A stretch of DNA of 64,000 bases, from positions 21,691 to 85,690 of the forward strand of contig CALVRC010000005.1 of assembly GCA_944358445.1 (NCBI GenBank). The letters run 5' to 3'. The DNA is from an uncultured Bacilli bacterium (lineage in GTDB: Bacteria > Bacillota_I > Bacilli_A > RF39 > UBA660). Positions 30,923 through 40,677 of this stretch are shown piece after piece. How positions within the stretch are numbered: the first letter of the stretch is position 1; each line of letters starts with the position of its first letter. The notes beneath the pieces are model-generated. The model was not told the origin of the DNA. It saw only the letters and a list, made by a program, of their open reading frames with translations, and did not search any database. The position numbers and the translations under genes are program-made.

Positions 30923-31393
30923 GTGAATATAAATGATTATAAGTTAGCTATAATTTGTGGGGCTGAAGATGAGGATGGGTTAATTCGTTTTTTTGGCGAA
31001 AATAATGAATATAGGTATCATTTAGAATGCTTGAAGGATTATTTATATACTTATTATAATGATTTAGCTAAGCAGATTGGTGCAGATGATTTGAGAGCTA
31101 ATGAAGAGATTATTATTTATTTAAATACTTTAGGAGATATAGTGTATCTACATTCTTTAGGGTATGGGTTGCTCTTTATACCTAAAGAGGTTAGTGAAAA
31201 ACAAATAGACACATTATATGAATTATTTTCTTCAATTGAAAAAATGCCAATTTATATTGATTATCATTTAGTAAGAAAACATGGAAAAATAGTTGCTCAA
31301 GAAATAATCAATGCGGATGATGATTTAGAAAATACTGAATTTTTGGATAAGTTTTTTCAAACGAAACCATATATTAAGAAAAAGGTGAAATAA
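30923..31393 (+). CDS. Tandem paralogue 3 of the unknown family
   Basis: More diverged: KLAIICGAEDEDGLIRFFG, YHLECLKDYL, LNTLGDIVYLHSLGYGLLFIPKEVSEKQIDTLYEL and MPIYIDYHLV. AAGGAG (30908-30913) abuts ATG 30914, which would be too close, whereas GTG 30923 is nine bases away; I therefore prefer GTG. The TAA stop overlaps the next ATG (TAATG). Confidence 0.55.
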   Translation: MNINDYKLAIICGAEDEDGLIRFFGENNEYRYHLECLKDYLYTYYNDLAKQIGADDLRANEEIIIYLNTLGDIVYLHSLGYGLLFIPKEVSEKQIDTLYELFSSIEKMPIYIDYHLVRKHGKIVAQEIINADDDLENTEFLDKFFQTKPYIKKKVK

Positions 31394-31878
31394 TGGATAA
31401 TTATATGATTGCTATTATAAATGGTAGTAAAGAAGACGATGGAAAGATAAATTATTTAGGTTCTAATTTTAACTTTAATTATCATGCTGAATGTTTACTC
31501 GATTATGCTTTTAAAAAATACCCTGAGATTTCTGGCTTTAGTAAGCTTGATTATATGGATGAGCCTAATAGCCCTATATACTATTTATCTTTACTTGGAA
31601 ATATTATATTTACAAATATATCAGTAGATGGAGAAAAAAGAGGGGTTTTATATTTTCCTAAAAAAATAACGAATAAACAAATAGACACATTATATGAATT
31701 TATTAATAGTATATTGAATTATAATGTGTGGATAGTTTATGATATGGCTATGGTTGATGGAATGTTTGTTGGTGAAACATTTGATTTTGATAAGGAAGTT
31801 GATTTGAAATCTAAGATAGATGAATATATTAAATATAATAAAGAGGTTGAAAAAAATGTGCAAAAAAATAGAAAATAG
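31393..31878 (+). CDS. Tandem paralogue 4 of the unknown family
   Basis: Shares with paralogue 3 the opening MIAIINGSKEDDGKINYLG, YHAECLLDYAF, LSLLGNIIFTN, GVLYFPKKITNKQIDTLYEF and a VWIVYDMAMVDG segment. Translation is coupled to its upstream neighbour through TAATG. It overlaps paralogue 5 by 23 bp. Confidence 0.58.
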   Translation: MDNYMIAIINGSKEDDGKINYLGSNFNFNYHAECLLDYAFKKYPEISGFSKLDYMDEPNSPIYYLSLLGNIIFTNISVDGEKRGVLYFPKKITNKQIDTLYEFINSILNYNVWIVYDMAMVDGMFVGETFDFDKEVDLKSKIDEYIKYNKEVEKNVQKNRK

Positions 31879-32419
31879 TTTAGTGATGATTATTAATGGT
31901 AAAAATGAAAAAGGGGATATTGATGGAAATATAGATTTTGTTGGAAAAATATTTTATGATAAAAATATTCATAATATTCAAGAAATAGATGATATCAATG
32001 ATATTGATAGATTTAAAACGCATATTGATTATTTGCTAGAATATGGGCAAGAGAAATATCCAGATGTTCAAATTTTTAATTTATTATCAACAAATCATTT
32101 TTATCAAGTTATAATATATTTTTTATCTGTTTTTAATAATATTGTTTATCTTAATATTTCGGTTAGTAAATATCAACAAAAGGGTTTACTTTTTATGCCT
32201 GATGAGATAAGTGAAAAACAAAAAAATTCTTTATTTAAAATTGCTCAAGAGAGTCCTAATGTTAGTGTACAAATACTTTATGATTTAAATTTAAACGATG
32301 GAAATATAGATTTACAAGAATTTGATGCTATGAGAGGTTCTTCTTTTGAAGATGTATTAAGTGATTATTTTATTTTAATGGATAGGAAAAAGGATATAGA
32401 AAAAAAGTCTAAAAATTAG
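31856..32419 (+). CDS. Tandem paralogue 5 of the unknown family
   Basis: The longest member (187 residues): SLVMIINGKNEKGDIDGNI, HIDYLLEYG, LSVFNNIVYLN, GLLFMPDEISEKQKNSL and VSVQILYDLNLNDG. A ~20-residue insertion follows the first strand pair. ATG 31856 follows GAGGTTG and removes an unlikely Lys-rich leader. A terminator overlaps its stop and ends the array. Confidence 0.57.
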   Translation: MCKKIENSLVMIINGKNEKGDIDGNIDFVGKIFYDKNIHNIQEIDDINDIDRFKTHIDYLLEYGQEKYPDVQIFNLLSTNHFYQVIIYFLSVFNNIVYLNISVSKYQQKGLLFMPDEISEKQKNSLFKIAQESPNVSVQILYDLNLNDGNIDLQEFDAMRGSSFEDVLSDYFILMDRKKDIEKKSKN

Positions 32420-32427
32420 ACTTTTTT
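32401..32427. terminator. Bidirectional terminator
   Basis: AAAAAAGTCTAA / TTAGACTTTTTT, a 12-bp perfect stem with AAA loop. It overlaps the ends of both convergent genes. Confidence 0.9.
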
Positions 32428-33132
32428 AAGTTTCCCTTGTTTTAAAAGGTTTAGCATTTTAATATTTTGAAAGTATGAACCTTTATAATTTGTAATACCA
32501 TTTTTAATAGCTAGTTTTTTTCGATAATTGTATGAACTATTAATACCAATTGATTTTAATGCATCAACAATTGAACCATGATGGTATTCTTTTGCACTTA
32601 GATAGTTATTGTTTGAAGTAGGATTTGTATGATTTTTATTTTTTGAGGTATTAGTTTGTATATTTGTTATATTTTTTTGAACATTTTTTTGATTGTTATT
32701 TTTTGTAGAAGAAGTAGAATTTTCTTTTAAAGTAACTATAGGATTTTCTTTAATATTATCTTTATTTTGAATTTCTAAGTGTAAATGTTTTCCGTAGGCA
32801 TTGCCTGTTTCACCAATTGTTCCTATTACTTCGCCCTTTTTTATATATTCTCCTTTATTTACTTTAATAGAATTATATTTCATATGGGCATATAAGGCTG
32901 TTTTTCCATTATCTTGTTTTATTTTTACATAATTTCCGTAAGTGTCTAAACCTTTACTTTTGTGATTAGTGCTTTTAATATCATTAACAACGGTTTCAAC
33001 AGTTCCATTATTTATGGATATTATGTTAGGTTCACTATTATCACTTGGTACGATATCAATTGCTTTATGGTCATTACTATAATTATTAGTTATGACTTCA
33101 TTCATACTTTCTAGTACATGTGTAGTTATCAA
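32416..33132 (-). CDS. M23-family peptidase with C-terminal wall-binding motif
   Basis: A LytM-type zinc endopeptidase domain occupies residues ~5-135. Ligand candidates are His22 and Asp26 (DHKAID) and His118 in GKHLHLEI; His83 in YAHM and His116 are the catalytic pair. An Asn/Thr/Lys-rich linker follows. The last ~55 residues (GSIVDALKSIGINSSY...NGITNYKG...QNIKMLNLLKQGKL) match the short wall-binding unit that ends many Firmicutes and phage endolysins. No signal peptide is present, which fits a phage-type lysin or a bacteriocin-like release route better than an ordinary autolysin. Confidence 0.78.
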   Translation of the reverse strand: MITTHVLESMNEVITNNYSNDHKAIDIVPSDNSEPNIISINNGTVETVVNDIKSTNHKSKGLDTYGNYVKIKQDNGKTALYAHMKYNSIKVNKGEYIKKGEVIGTIGETGNAYGKHLHLEIQNKDNIKENPIVTLKENSTSSTKNNNQKNVQKNITNIQTNTSKNKNHTNPTSNNNYLSAKEYHHGSIVDALKSIGINSSYNYRKKLAIKNGITNYKGSYFQNIKMLNLLKQGKLKKV

Positions 33133-33249
33133 TTAATGCTAAATCACCTCCCTTCATATATTAACATACGACGTTAATAGGTTATTTTCCTTCTTTTTTT
33201 TAAATTTTGTTCAAAAATTTGATATAATGGTTATGGTGGTGAATAGTAA

Positions 33250-35325
33250 ATGGACTTAAGCACATTAAATGACAAACAAAAAGAAGCGGTTGAATGGCCT
33301 GATGGTCCAATACTTGTTTTAGCGGGGGCAGGTAGTGGTAAGACTAGGGTACTTACTACGAAACTTGCCTATTTAGTTAATGAACGAGGAGTTAATCCTT
33401 ATAATATATTAGCTATTACTTTTACAAATAAAGCTGCCAAAGAGATGAAAGAAAGAGCATTTAAGATGCTTGGAAGTGATGCTTATCAAATGCAGATATC
33501 AACATTTCACTCTTTAGGTTTACTTTTGATTAGAGAAAATTATGAGAAATTAAGATTTGAAAAAAATTTTACTATTTTAGATAGTGATGATAGTTTAACT
33601 ATTATTAAAAAAATTTTGAAGGATATGAATTTAGATTCAAAGTTTTATAATCCTAGAGCTATTAGAAATAAAATAAGTAGTGCGAAGAATGAACTTATGG
33701 ATTCAAATTATTATAGTAGGTTTGCAAATTCCGAGTATGAAGAAATTGTTTTAGAGGTGTTTAGAAAATACGAGCAAAAGGTGCTTAAGAATAATTCGAT
33801 GGATTTTGATGATTTGCTTTTATTACCAATAAAATTATTTAAGAAATATCCAGAAGTTTTAGAAAAATATCAAGATAGATTTAAATATATTTTAGTAGAT
33901 GAGTATCAAGATACTAATGAGGCGCAGTATATTTTGATTAAGATGCTTAGTAAGAAATATAAAAATATTTGTGTGGTTGGTGATTTGGATCAATCAATTT
34001 ATGGGTTTAGAGGAGCTAATTTTAGAAATATTTTGAATTTTGAAAAGGATTATCCTGATGCTAAGGTTATTCCTCTTGAGGAAAATTATAGATCAACTGG
34101 TAATATTTTAAATGTGGCTAATGATATTATTAAACACAATAAACAAAGAAAAGAAAAAAATTTATGGACTAAGAATGATAGTGGTCCAAAGATTCGATAT
34201 CATAGGGCTTACGATGAAAAAGATGAAGCTAATTATGTAATGGAAGAGATAAAGAAATTAATTATTAGTGGTGAAGAAAAGTCTAATATTGCTGTTTTAT
34301 ATAGGACTAATGCACAGTCTCGTAATATGGAAGAGGCATTACTTCGTGAGAATATTCCTTATAAAGTAGTAGGTAGTTTTTATTTCTATAATAGAAAAGA
34401 AATTAAGGATTTAATTAGTTATTTAAAACTTATATATAATTCTAATGATGATGTTAGTTTGATGAGAGTTATTAACGTTCCTAAAAGACAGATAGGTCCT
34501 AAAACTATAGAAAATTTAGCCACTAAATCTGTGGATAAAGGTGTTTCATTATATGAAGCGATTGATAGCGGTAAGGAACTTGAATTTAAAAAATTAATTG
34601 AAAAGTTAAAGAAAGAAAGTGAAAATATTTCTTTAACTGAGTTAGTTGAACTTATTTTAGTAGAATCTGGTATGAGAAGGGAACTTGAAGATAGTAAGAC
34701 AATAGATGCGGAGATTAGACTTGAAAATTTGGAAGAGTTTAAATCTATAACTAAGAATTTTGAAGAGAATAATGGAGTTATTTCTTTGGAAGAATTTTTA
34801 CTTGAAATAAGTTTAGTTTCTGATATGGAGGAACATAAAAATAATAATGATGTTGTTACTTTAATGACAATTCATTCGGCTAAAGGGTTAGAATTTGACC
34901 ACGTATTTATTATTGGTTTAGAGGAAGGGTTATTTCCACATTCTAACTGCTTGGATAGTCCTGATGAAATTGAAGAAGAAAGACGTCTTTGTTATGTGGC
35001 GGTTACTAGGGCTAAAAAAACTCTTACTTTAGTAAATGCAAGAAGACGTATGCTTTATGGCAATACTAATTCAAATCCACCTAGTAGGTTTATTTCTGAG
35101 ATTAGTGATGAATATTTAGATAAAGATGTTAAGGAAGAAGTTAAATTTAATAAGGAAGAAATGATAGATAAAACGGCAGAGTATAGTGTTGGAGATCATG
35201 TTATTCATGATATTTATGGTGAAGGTGTTGTTGTTGCTATTGGTTCTGTTTTGTCTATAGCATTTAGTCATCCTTATGGAATTAAGAAGATAATGAAAGG
35301 TCATAAAAGTATTAGAAAGGTTTAG
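33250..35325 (+). CDS. pcrA: ATP-dependent DNA helicase PcrA/UvrD
   Basis: A 3'-5' superfamily 1 helicase for repair and plasmid/rolling-circle replication. Motif I GAGSGKT (26-32), Ia TFTNKAAKEM, II VDEYQDTN, III GDLDQSIYGFRGA, IV EENYRSTGNIL, V TIHSAKGLEF and VI VAVTRAKKTL are all in order. At 691 residues it is slightly shorter than B. subtilis PcrA. The C-terminal Tudor-like region (GDHVIHDIYGEGVVVAI) that contacts RNA polymerase is present. Confidence 0.96.
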   Translation: MDLSTLNDKQKEAVEWPDGPILVLAGAGSGKTRVLTTKLAYLVNERGVNPYNILAITFTNKAAKEMKERAFKMLGSDAYQMQISTFHSLGLLLIRENYEKLRFEKNFTILDSDDSLTIIKKILKDMNLDSKFYNPRAIRNKISSAKNELMDSNYYSRFANSEYEEIVLEVFRKYEQKVLKNNSMDFDDLLLLPIKLFKKYPEVLEKYQDRFKYILVDEYQDTNEAQYILIKMLSKKYKNICVVGDLDQSIYGFRGANFRNILNFEKDYPDAKVIPLEENYRSTGNILNVANDIIKHNKQRKEKNLWTKNDSGPKIRYHRAYDEKDEANYVMEEIKKLIISGEEKSNIAVLYRTNAQSRNMEEALLRENIPYKVVGSFYFYNRKEIKDLISYLKLIYNSNDDVSLMRVINVPKRQIGPKTIENLATKSVDKGVSLYEAIDSGKELEFKKLIEKLKKESENISLTELVELILVESGMRRELEDSKTIDAEIRLENLEEFKSITKNFEENNGVISLEEFLLEISLVSDMEEHKNNNDVVTLMTIHSAKGLEFDHVFIIGLEEGLFPHSNCLDSPDEIEEERRLCYVAVTRAKKTLTLVNARRRMLYGNTNSNPPSRFISEISDEYLDKDVKEEVKFNKEEMIDKTAEYSVGDHVIHDIYGEGVVVAIGSVLSIAFSHPYGIKKIMKGHKSIRKV

Positions 35326-35334
35326 GTGATTTTA

Positions 35335-35493
35335 ATGATTTTATCTATTATTGATTCAATTAATGAATTTATTGAGCCAGCTAAAGCATGGGTTATTGAT
35401 AATCATAATAATCCATTTATGTGGCTTGCGTTTGTACTTATTGGTATTGCTGTTTTTGCAATTACATATAATGCTTTAAATAAAGATCATTAG
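35335..35493 (+). CDS. Small single-pass membrane protein (52 aa)
   Basis: A short gene between pcrA and the nucleotidyltransferase. AGGTGATTTTAATG sets the start 9 bp after pcrA. Residues ~28-46 form one transmembrane helix (PFMWLAFVLIGIAVFAITY) after an amphipathic N-terminus, and the protein ends in NALNKDH. Its stop TAG is part of the AGGAGG of the next gene, so the three genes are probably co-transcribed. No family recognised. Confidence 0.65.
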   Translation: MILSIIDSINEFIEPAKAWVIDNHNNPFMWLAFVLIGIAVFAITYNALNKDH

Positions 35494-35501
35494 GAGGTTT
35501 T

Positions 35502-36398
35502 ATGGATTATACTTTAGTTGTATTAGCTGCTGGATTAGGTTCTAGATATGGTTCTTTAAAGCAAATGGAACCGGTTGGACCTAATGGGGAATTTATAATA
35601 GATTATTCTGTTTATGATGCTATTCGTGCTGGGTTTAATAGGGTAGTTTTTATAATTCGTAAGGATTTTTATGATGATTTTAGGGAAACTATTGGTAAAA
35701 GATTAGAAGGTCATGTAAATGTTAAATATGTTTTTCAAGAGTTAGATGATTTACCGTTAGGTTATGAGTGCCCTAAGGATAGGGTTAAACCTTGGGGAAC
35801 TGGGGCAGCTATTTATAGCGTGAGAGACAAGATTGCCGGTAATTTTGCGGTAATTAATGCCGATGATTTTTATGGGCCAAAGGCTTATAAGGTGCTTTTT
35901 GATTATGTGAAAAATAATACTGATGAGGATAGAGGTTTGGCTTTGTGCTATGAAGTGGGTAATACTTTATCTAAAAATGGAAGTGTTAAAAGAGGCATTG
36001 CTATTGTAAAAAATGGTAATTTGGATGGTATTAAGGAAAGCAAAATAGAAGGATATTTTGATTATGTAATAGCTAAACCATTGGATGGTAGTGAATCATT
36101 TAAAACTTCTTTAGATACTTTAGTAACGGTTAATTTATTTGGGATTACTTCTAAGATAAAAGATATTATTGTGGATAATTTTTCTACTTTTTTGGATGAT
36201 AATATCGATAAATTAGATAGCGAGTATTTAGTCCCTGATGTTATTAATAGTGAAATTAATAAAGGTAATATTTTTTTTGAAGTAAAGGGAACTAATTCTA
36301 AATGGCATGGAGTTACTTATAAAGAAGATAAAGATGAGCTTGTGGCTGCTATTGATGAATATATTAAAGATGGGGTATATCCTAAACAGTTATTTTAA
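35502..36398 (+). CDS. Sugar-phosphate nucleotidyltransferase-like protein
   Basis: A Rossmann-type NTP transferase: LVVLAAGLGSRYGSLKQ (5-21) is the nucleotide-binding G-rich loop, where the usual G-x-G-T-R has become G-L-G-S-R. VINADDFYG supplies the metal-binding Asp pair. Residues ~200-298 lack the left-handed beta-helix found in bifunctional enzymes. The family transfers nucleotides to sugar-1-phosphates for wall or glycan precursors; the sugar is not decidable here. Confidence 0.82.
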   Translation: MDYTLVVLAAGLGSRYGSLKQMEPVGPNGEFIIDYSVYDAIRAGFNRVVFIIRKDFYDDFRETIGKRLEGHVNVKYVFQELDDLPLGYECPKDRVKPWGTGAAIYSVRDKIAGNFAVINADDFYGPKAYKVLFDYVKNNTDEDRGLALCYEVGNTLSKNGSVKRGIAIVKNGNLDGIKESKIEGYFDYVIAKPLDGSESFKTSLDTLVTVNLFGITSKIKDIIVDNFSTFLDDNIDKLDSEYLVPDVINSEINKGNIFFEVKGTNSKWHGVTYKEDKDELVAAIDEYIKDGVYPKQLF

Positions 36399-36410
36399 AA
36401 TTATTACGAA

Positions 36411-36441
36411 AAAAGCAATATTTACTCATAATATTGCTTTT
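36411..36441. terminator. Bidirectional terminator
   Basis: AAAAGCAATATT / AATATTGCTTTT, a 12-bp perfect stem between the convergent nucleotidyltransferase and zinc-ribbon genes. Confidence 0.9.
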
Positions 36442-37027
36442 ATTCTTGCTCTAAACAGGTAACTAAATTTACATCAATTGAATTTAAAAATTCTATTAGT
36501 TTTTCATTTGTTCCAGATGTTGTATATTTATTACCATTATTATCTGTTATTGTATATGGGTCGTAATTTTCTTCATTGTTATTTATATTGTTAATTATTT
36601 CATTTATATCGTAGTTAAATGTCCCTGTTTTTGGTGTAGGCTGTTTTTCATTAGTAGTAAATGTATAATAATATTCATAAGTATTATCATTGTATAATAT
36701 TAAACTTGGTGTAGGACAGTCTATACCATTATATTTTATTGTATATAATTGTTGTTTATTAGTATTTGAGTTATTTTTTTCACTTGTTTCTTTTGCATTA
36801 TTTGAATTGTTTGCTTCATTTATTTCATTATTTTTTGAGATAATGATATAAGTGATTACAATTATAATTACAAATAATATGAGTCCAAAGATTAGTTTCC
36901 ACGCCGTTTTCTTTTTATTTGACATATTATTTGAACTGTTATTTTGATTTGCTGTTACTGGATAGCCACAGTTACTACAAATAGTTTCTCCTTCCCTAAT
37001 TTGCGTATCGCATTTTGCACACTTCAT
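36440..37027 (-). CDS. Zinc-ribbon membrane protein
   Basis: Residues 3-20 form a zinc ribbon (CAKC ... CSNC). A transmembrane helix (about 43-63) and an Asn-rich linker come next, then a ~90-residue outer domain with a Cys at each end (GIDCPTPS and VTCLEQE), possibly a disulfide. The GTFNYD and NGNKYTTSG segments suggest a beta-rich fold. This zinc-ribbon plus single-helix layout is common in Firmicutes membrane proteins of unknown role. Confidence 0.68.
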   Translation of the reverse strand: MKCAKCDTQIREGETICSNCGYPVTANQNNSSNNMSNKKKTAWKLIFGLILFVIIIVITYIIISKNNEINEANNSNNAKETSEKNNSNTNKQQLYTIKYNGIDCPTPSLILYNDNTYEYYYTFTTNEKQPTPKTGTFNYDINEIINNINNNEENYDPYTITDNNGNKYTTSGTNEKLIEFLNSIDVNLVTCLEQE

Positions 37028-37141
37028 ATATATTTCCTCCCTTATTATAAGGGTATCATATATATAAATAAGTTACAATATTTATGATTGCAAATCTTAA
37101 AATTGTTTATATGAAACATTATTTAGTGAAATTTTTATAAA

Positions 37142-37209
37142 TGAGATTATGATAGAAGAAATAATTAAAGAATTTATGGAAATTAATAATAAAGTAATGA
37201 TGAAGTAAA
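37142..37209 (+). repeat. Degenerate copy of the ligA 5' end
   Basis: GAGATTATGATAGAAGAA followed by AATTAAAGAA and GAAATTA.TAATAAAG closely follows 38676-38743, the start of ligA, with roughly eight differences in sixty bases, on the same strand. It encodes only MIEEIIKEFMEINNKV before a stop. The two copies flank the minus-strand DUF4143 ATPase gene. The rest of 37028-37218 shows no other feature. Confidence 0.6.
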
Positions 37210-37218
37210 AATTTTAAT

Positions 37219-38520
37219 TTAGTTTTTATTATTAATACAAAATACAGCATATAGTGGTACGGATTTAATGTTATTTTCAAAGCCAAAGTTTTTAGAAGAT
37301 ATTCTGATACTATATTCTGGTTTATATTTTGTGATATATTCATTTAAACTTTTACTAGTATTTCTTTTTCCAGCTTTAACTTCTACTGGTATTATATTTC
37401 CATTTAATTTAATTAAGAAATCAATTTCATATTTGCCAAATGTGTAATAATATAATTCTTTAAATGTTTGCATAAATTCACAAGCAATATAGTTTTCAGT
37501 TAAAACACCTTTGTACATTTCATTTTTGTCTAAAAGGATTTCATCATAATCGATATTTGATAATGTTCTAAGTAGTCCGCAATCACTTAAGTATATTTTA
37601 AATTTGTCACTATTTATATATGCTTTTAAAGGCGATTCTGGTTTTTCTGTTTTATTGCATTTTAAAATCATGTTACTGGCTAAAAGCCAATCTAAACTAC
37701 TTTCATATCTTATTTTTCTTGCATCTTTATCTACAATACTATATTTGAAAGTGTTATTTTCTCTAGCAAGTTCTTTAGGAATAGCATTATATATTTTACC
37801 ATTTTTTATTCCTTCTGTATTTTCAGTATATTTATTCATGTCTGCTAGATATGAGGTAATAATTTGTTCACTTAATTCAAAATTTACTTTAGCAATATTA
37901 CTGTCATTATTTAAATAGTCATTAATTATGGCTGGCATACCGCCTAAGATTAAATATCTTTTATATAAATCTAAAGCATGATTATGAACAGCACTCATCA
38001 CGGGTTCATTAGTTTTGTAATGATTTTTAATTTCTTCAATTAGTTTTTCTTCATTATTAGCAATTAAAAATTCTTCAAAATTCATCGGATATAAATATTT
38101 AATTATAACTTTTCCAACAGGAAATGATGAGTGGAATCTATTTATTTTGACTCCAAGTAGTGAGCCAGCACAGACAATTTTATAGTTTTCGTCACTTTCA
38201 CAGAAATATTTTAAAGAAGTAATAGCGTTTTCATTTATTTGAATTTCATCTAAAAATAGTAAAGTGTTTTCGATGTCAAAATCTATTTTTTTAAATATTT
38301 CGATTTTTTGAATAATTTTTTTGGGGTCAATGGTAGCATCGAAAATACTGGAAATTTCTTTTTCTTTTTCTAAATTAATATAAACGTAGTTTTTAAAATT
38401 TTCTTTGGCAAATTTTTCTAAAATATAAGTTTTCCCTGTTTGTCTTGCCCCAATTAACATTAATGGCATTTTTGAATTTTGTTTCCAATTTAATAATTCT
38501 TTTTCTATTTTTCTATACAT
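37219..38520 (-). CDS. DUF4143-type AAA ATPase (first of two)
   Basis: N-terminal ATPase with Walker A GARQTGKT (about 24-31) and Walker B LLFLDEIQ. A DUF4143 C-terminal domain follows, with GGMPAIINDYL in the middle and FGKYEIDFLIKLNGNIIPVEVKAGK near the end; the latter has the D...E.K spacing of a PD-(D/E)xK nuclease-like fold. The family is widespread in gut bacteria and its biological role is unsettled. ATG 38520 was chosen because GAGGTGA precedes it; the GTG nine bases upstream is part of that site. Direct repeats of 32-bp period lie in its promoter. Confidence 0.82.
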   Translation of the reverse strand: MYRKIEKELLNWKQNSKMPLMLIGARQTGKTYILEKFAKENFKNYVYINLEKEKEISSIFDATIDPKKIIQKIEIFKKIDFDIENTLLFLDEIQINENAITSLKYFCESDENYKIVCAGSLLGVKINRFHSSFPVGKVIIKYLYPMNFEEFLIANNEEKLIEEIKNHYKTNEPVMSAVHNHALDLYKRYLILGGMPAIINDYLNNDSNIAKVNFELSEQIITSYLADMNKYTENTEGIKNGKIYNAIPKELARENNTFKYSIVDKDARKIRYESSLDWLLASNMILKCNKTEKPESPLKAYINSDKFKIYLSDCGLLRTLSNIDYDEILLDKNEMYKGVLTENYIACEFMQTFKELYYYTFGKYEIDFLIKLNGNIIPVEVKAGKRNTSKSLNEYITKYKPEYSIRISSKNFGFENNIKSVPLYAVFCINNKN

Positions 38521-38539
38521 TTCAGTCACCTCAATATAA

Positions 38540-38612
38540 TTATATCACATTTTTTTGTACAAAATGTACGTTTTTGAATGTTTTTTTCGTATAAAACGTA
38601 CGTTTTCAATTG
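38540..38612 (-). promoter_or_regulatory. Promoter region with two 32-bp-period direct repeats
   Basis: Two copies of GTAYAAAAYGTACGTTTT begin at 38557 and 38589 (period 32). Each contains a palindromic ACGTACGT or ATGTACGT core flanked by A and T runs. Reading on the minus strand, the proximal copy ends just before a TATAAT-type -10 (GATATAAT, about 38541-38536) of the DUF4143 gene. They also lie between this gene and ligA, so they could affect both. Confidence 0.6.
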
Positions 38613-38634
38613 TTTTTTTAAAATTTTATTTTAA

Positions 38635-40656
<2,022 letters not shown>

Positions 40657-40677
40657 AATATGATTGTTGGTGATGAT

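Noticed and set aside
37119..37343. 74-residue minus-strand frame downstream of the DUF4143 gene
   Set aside because: It overlaps the DUF4143 C-terminus in another frame and the ligA-like repeat; no ribosome binding site.
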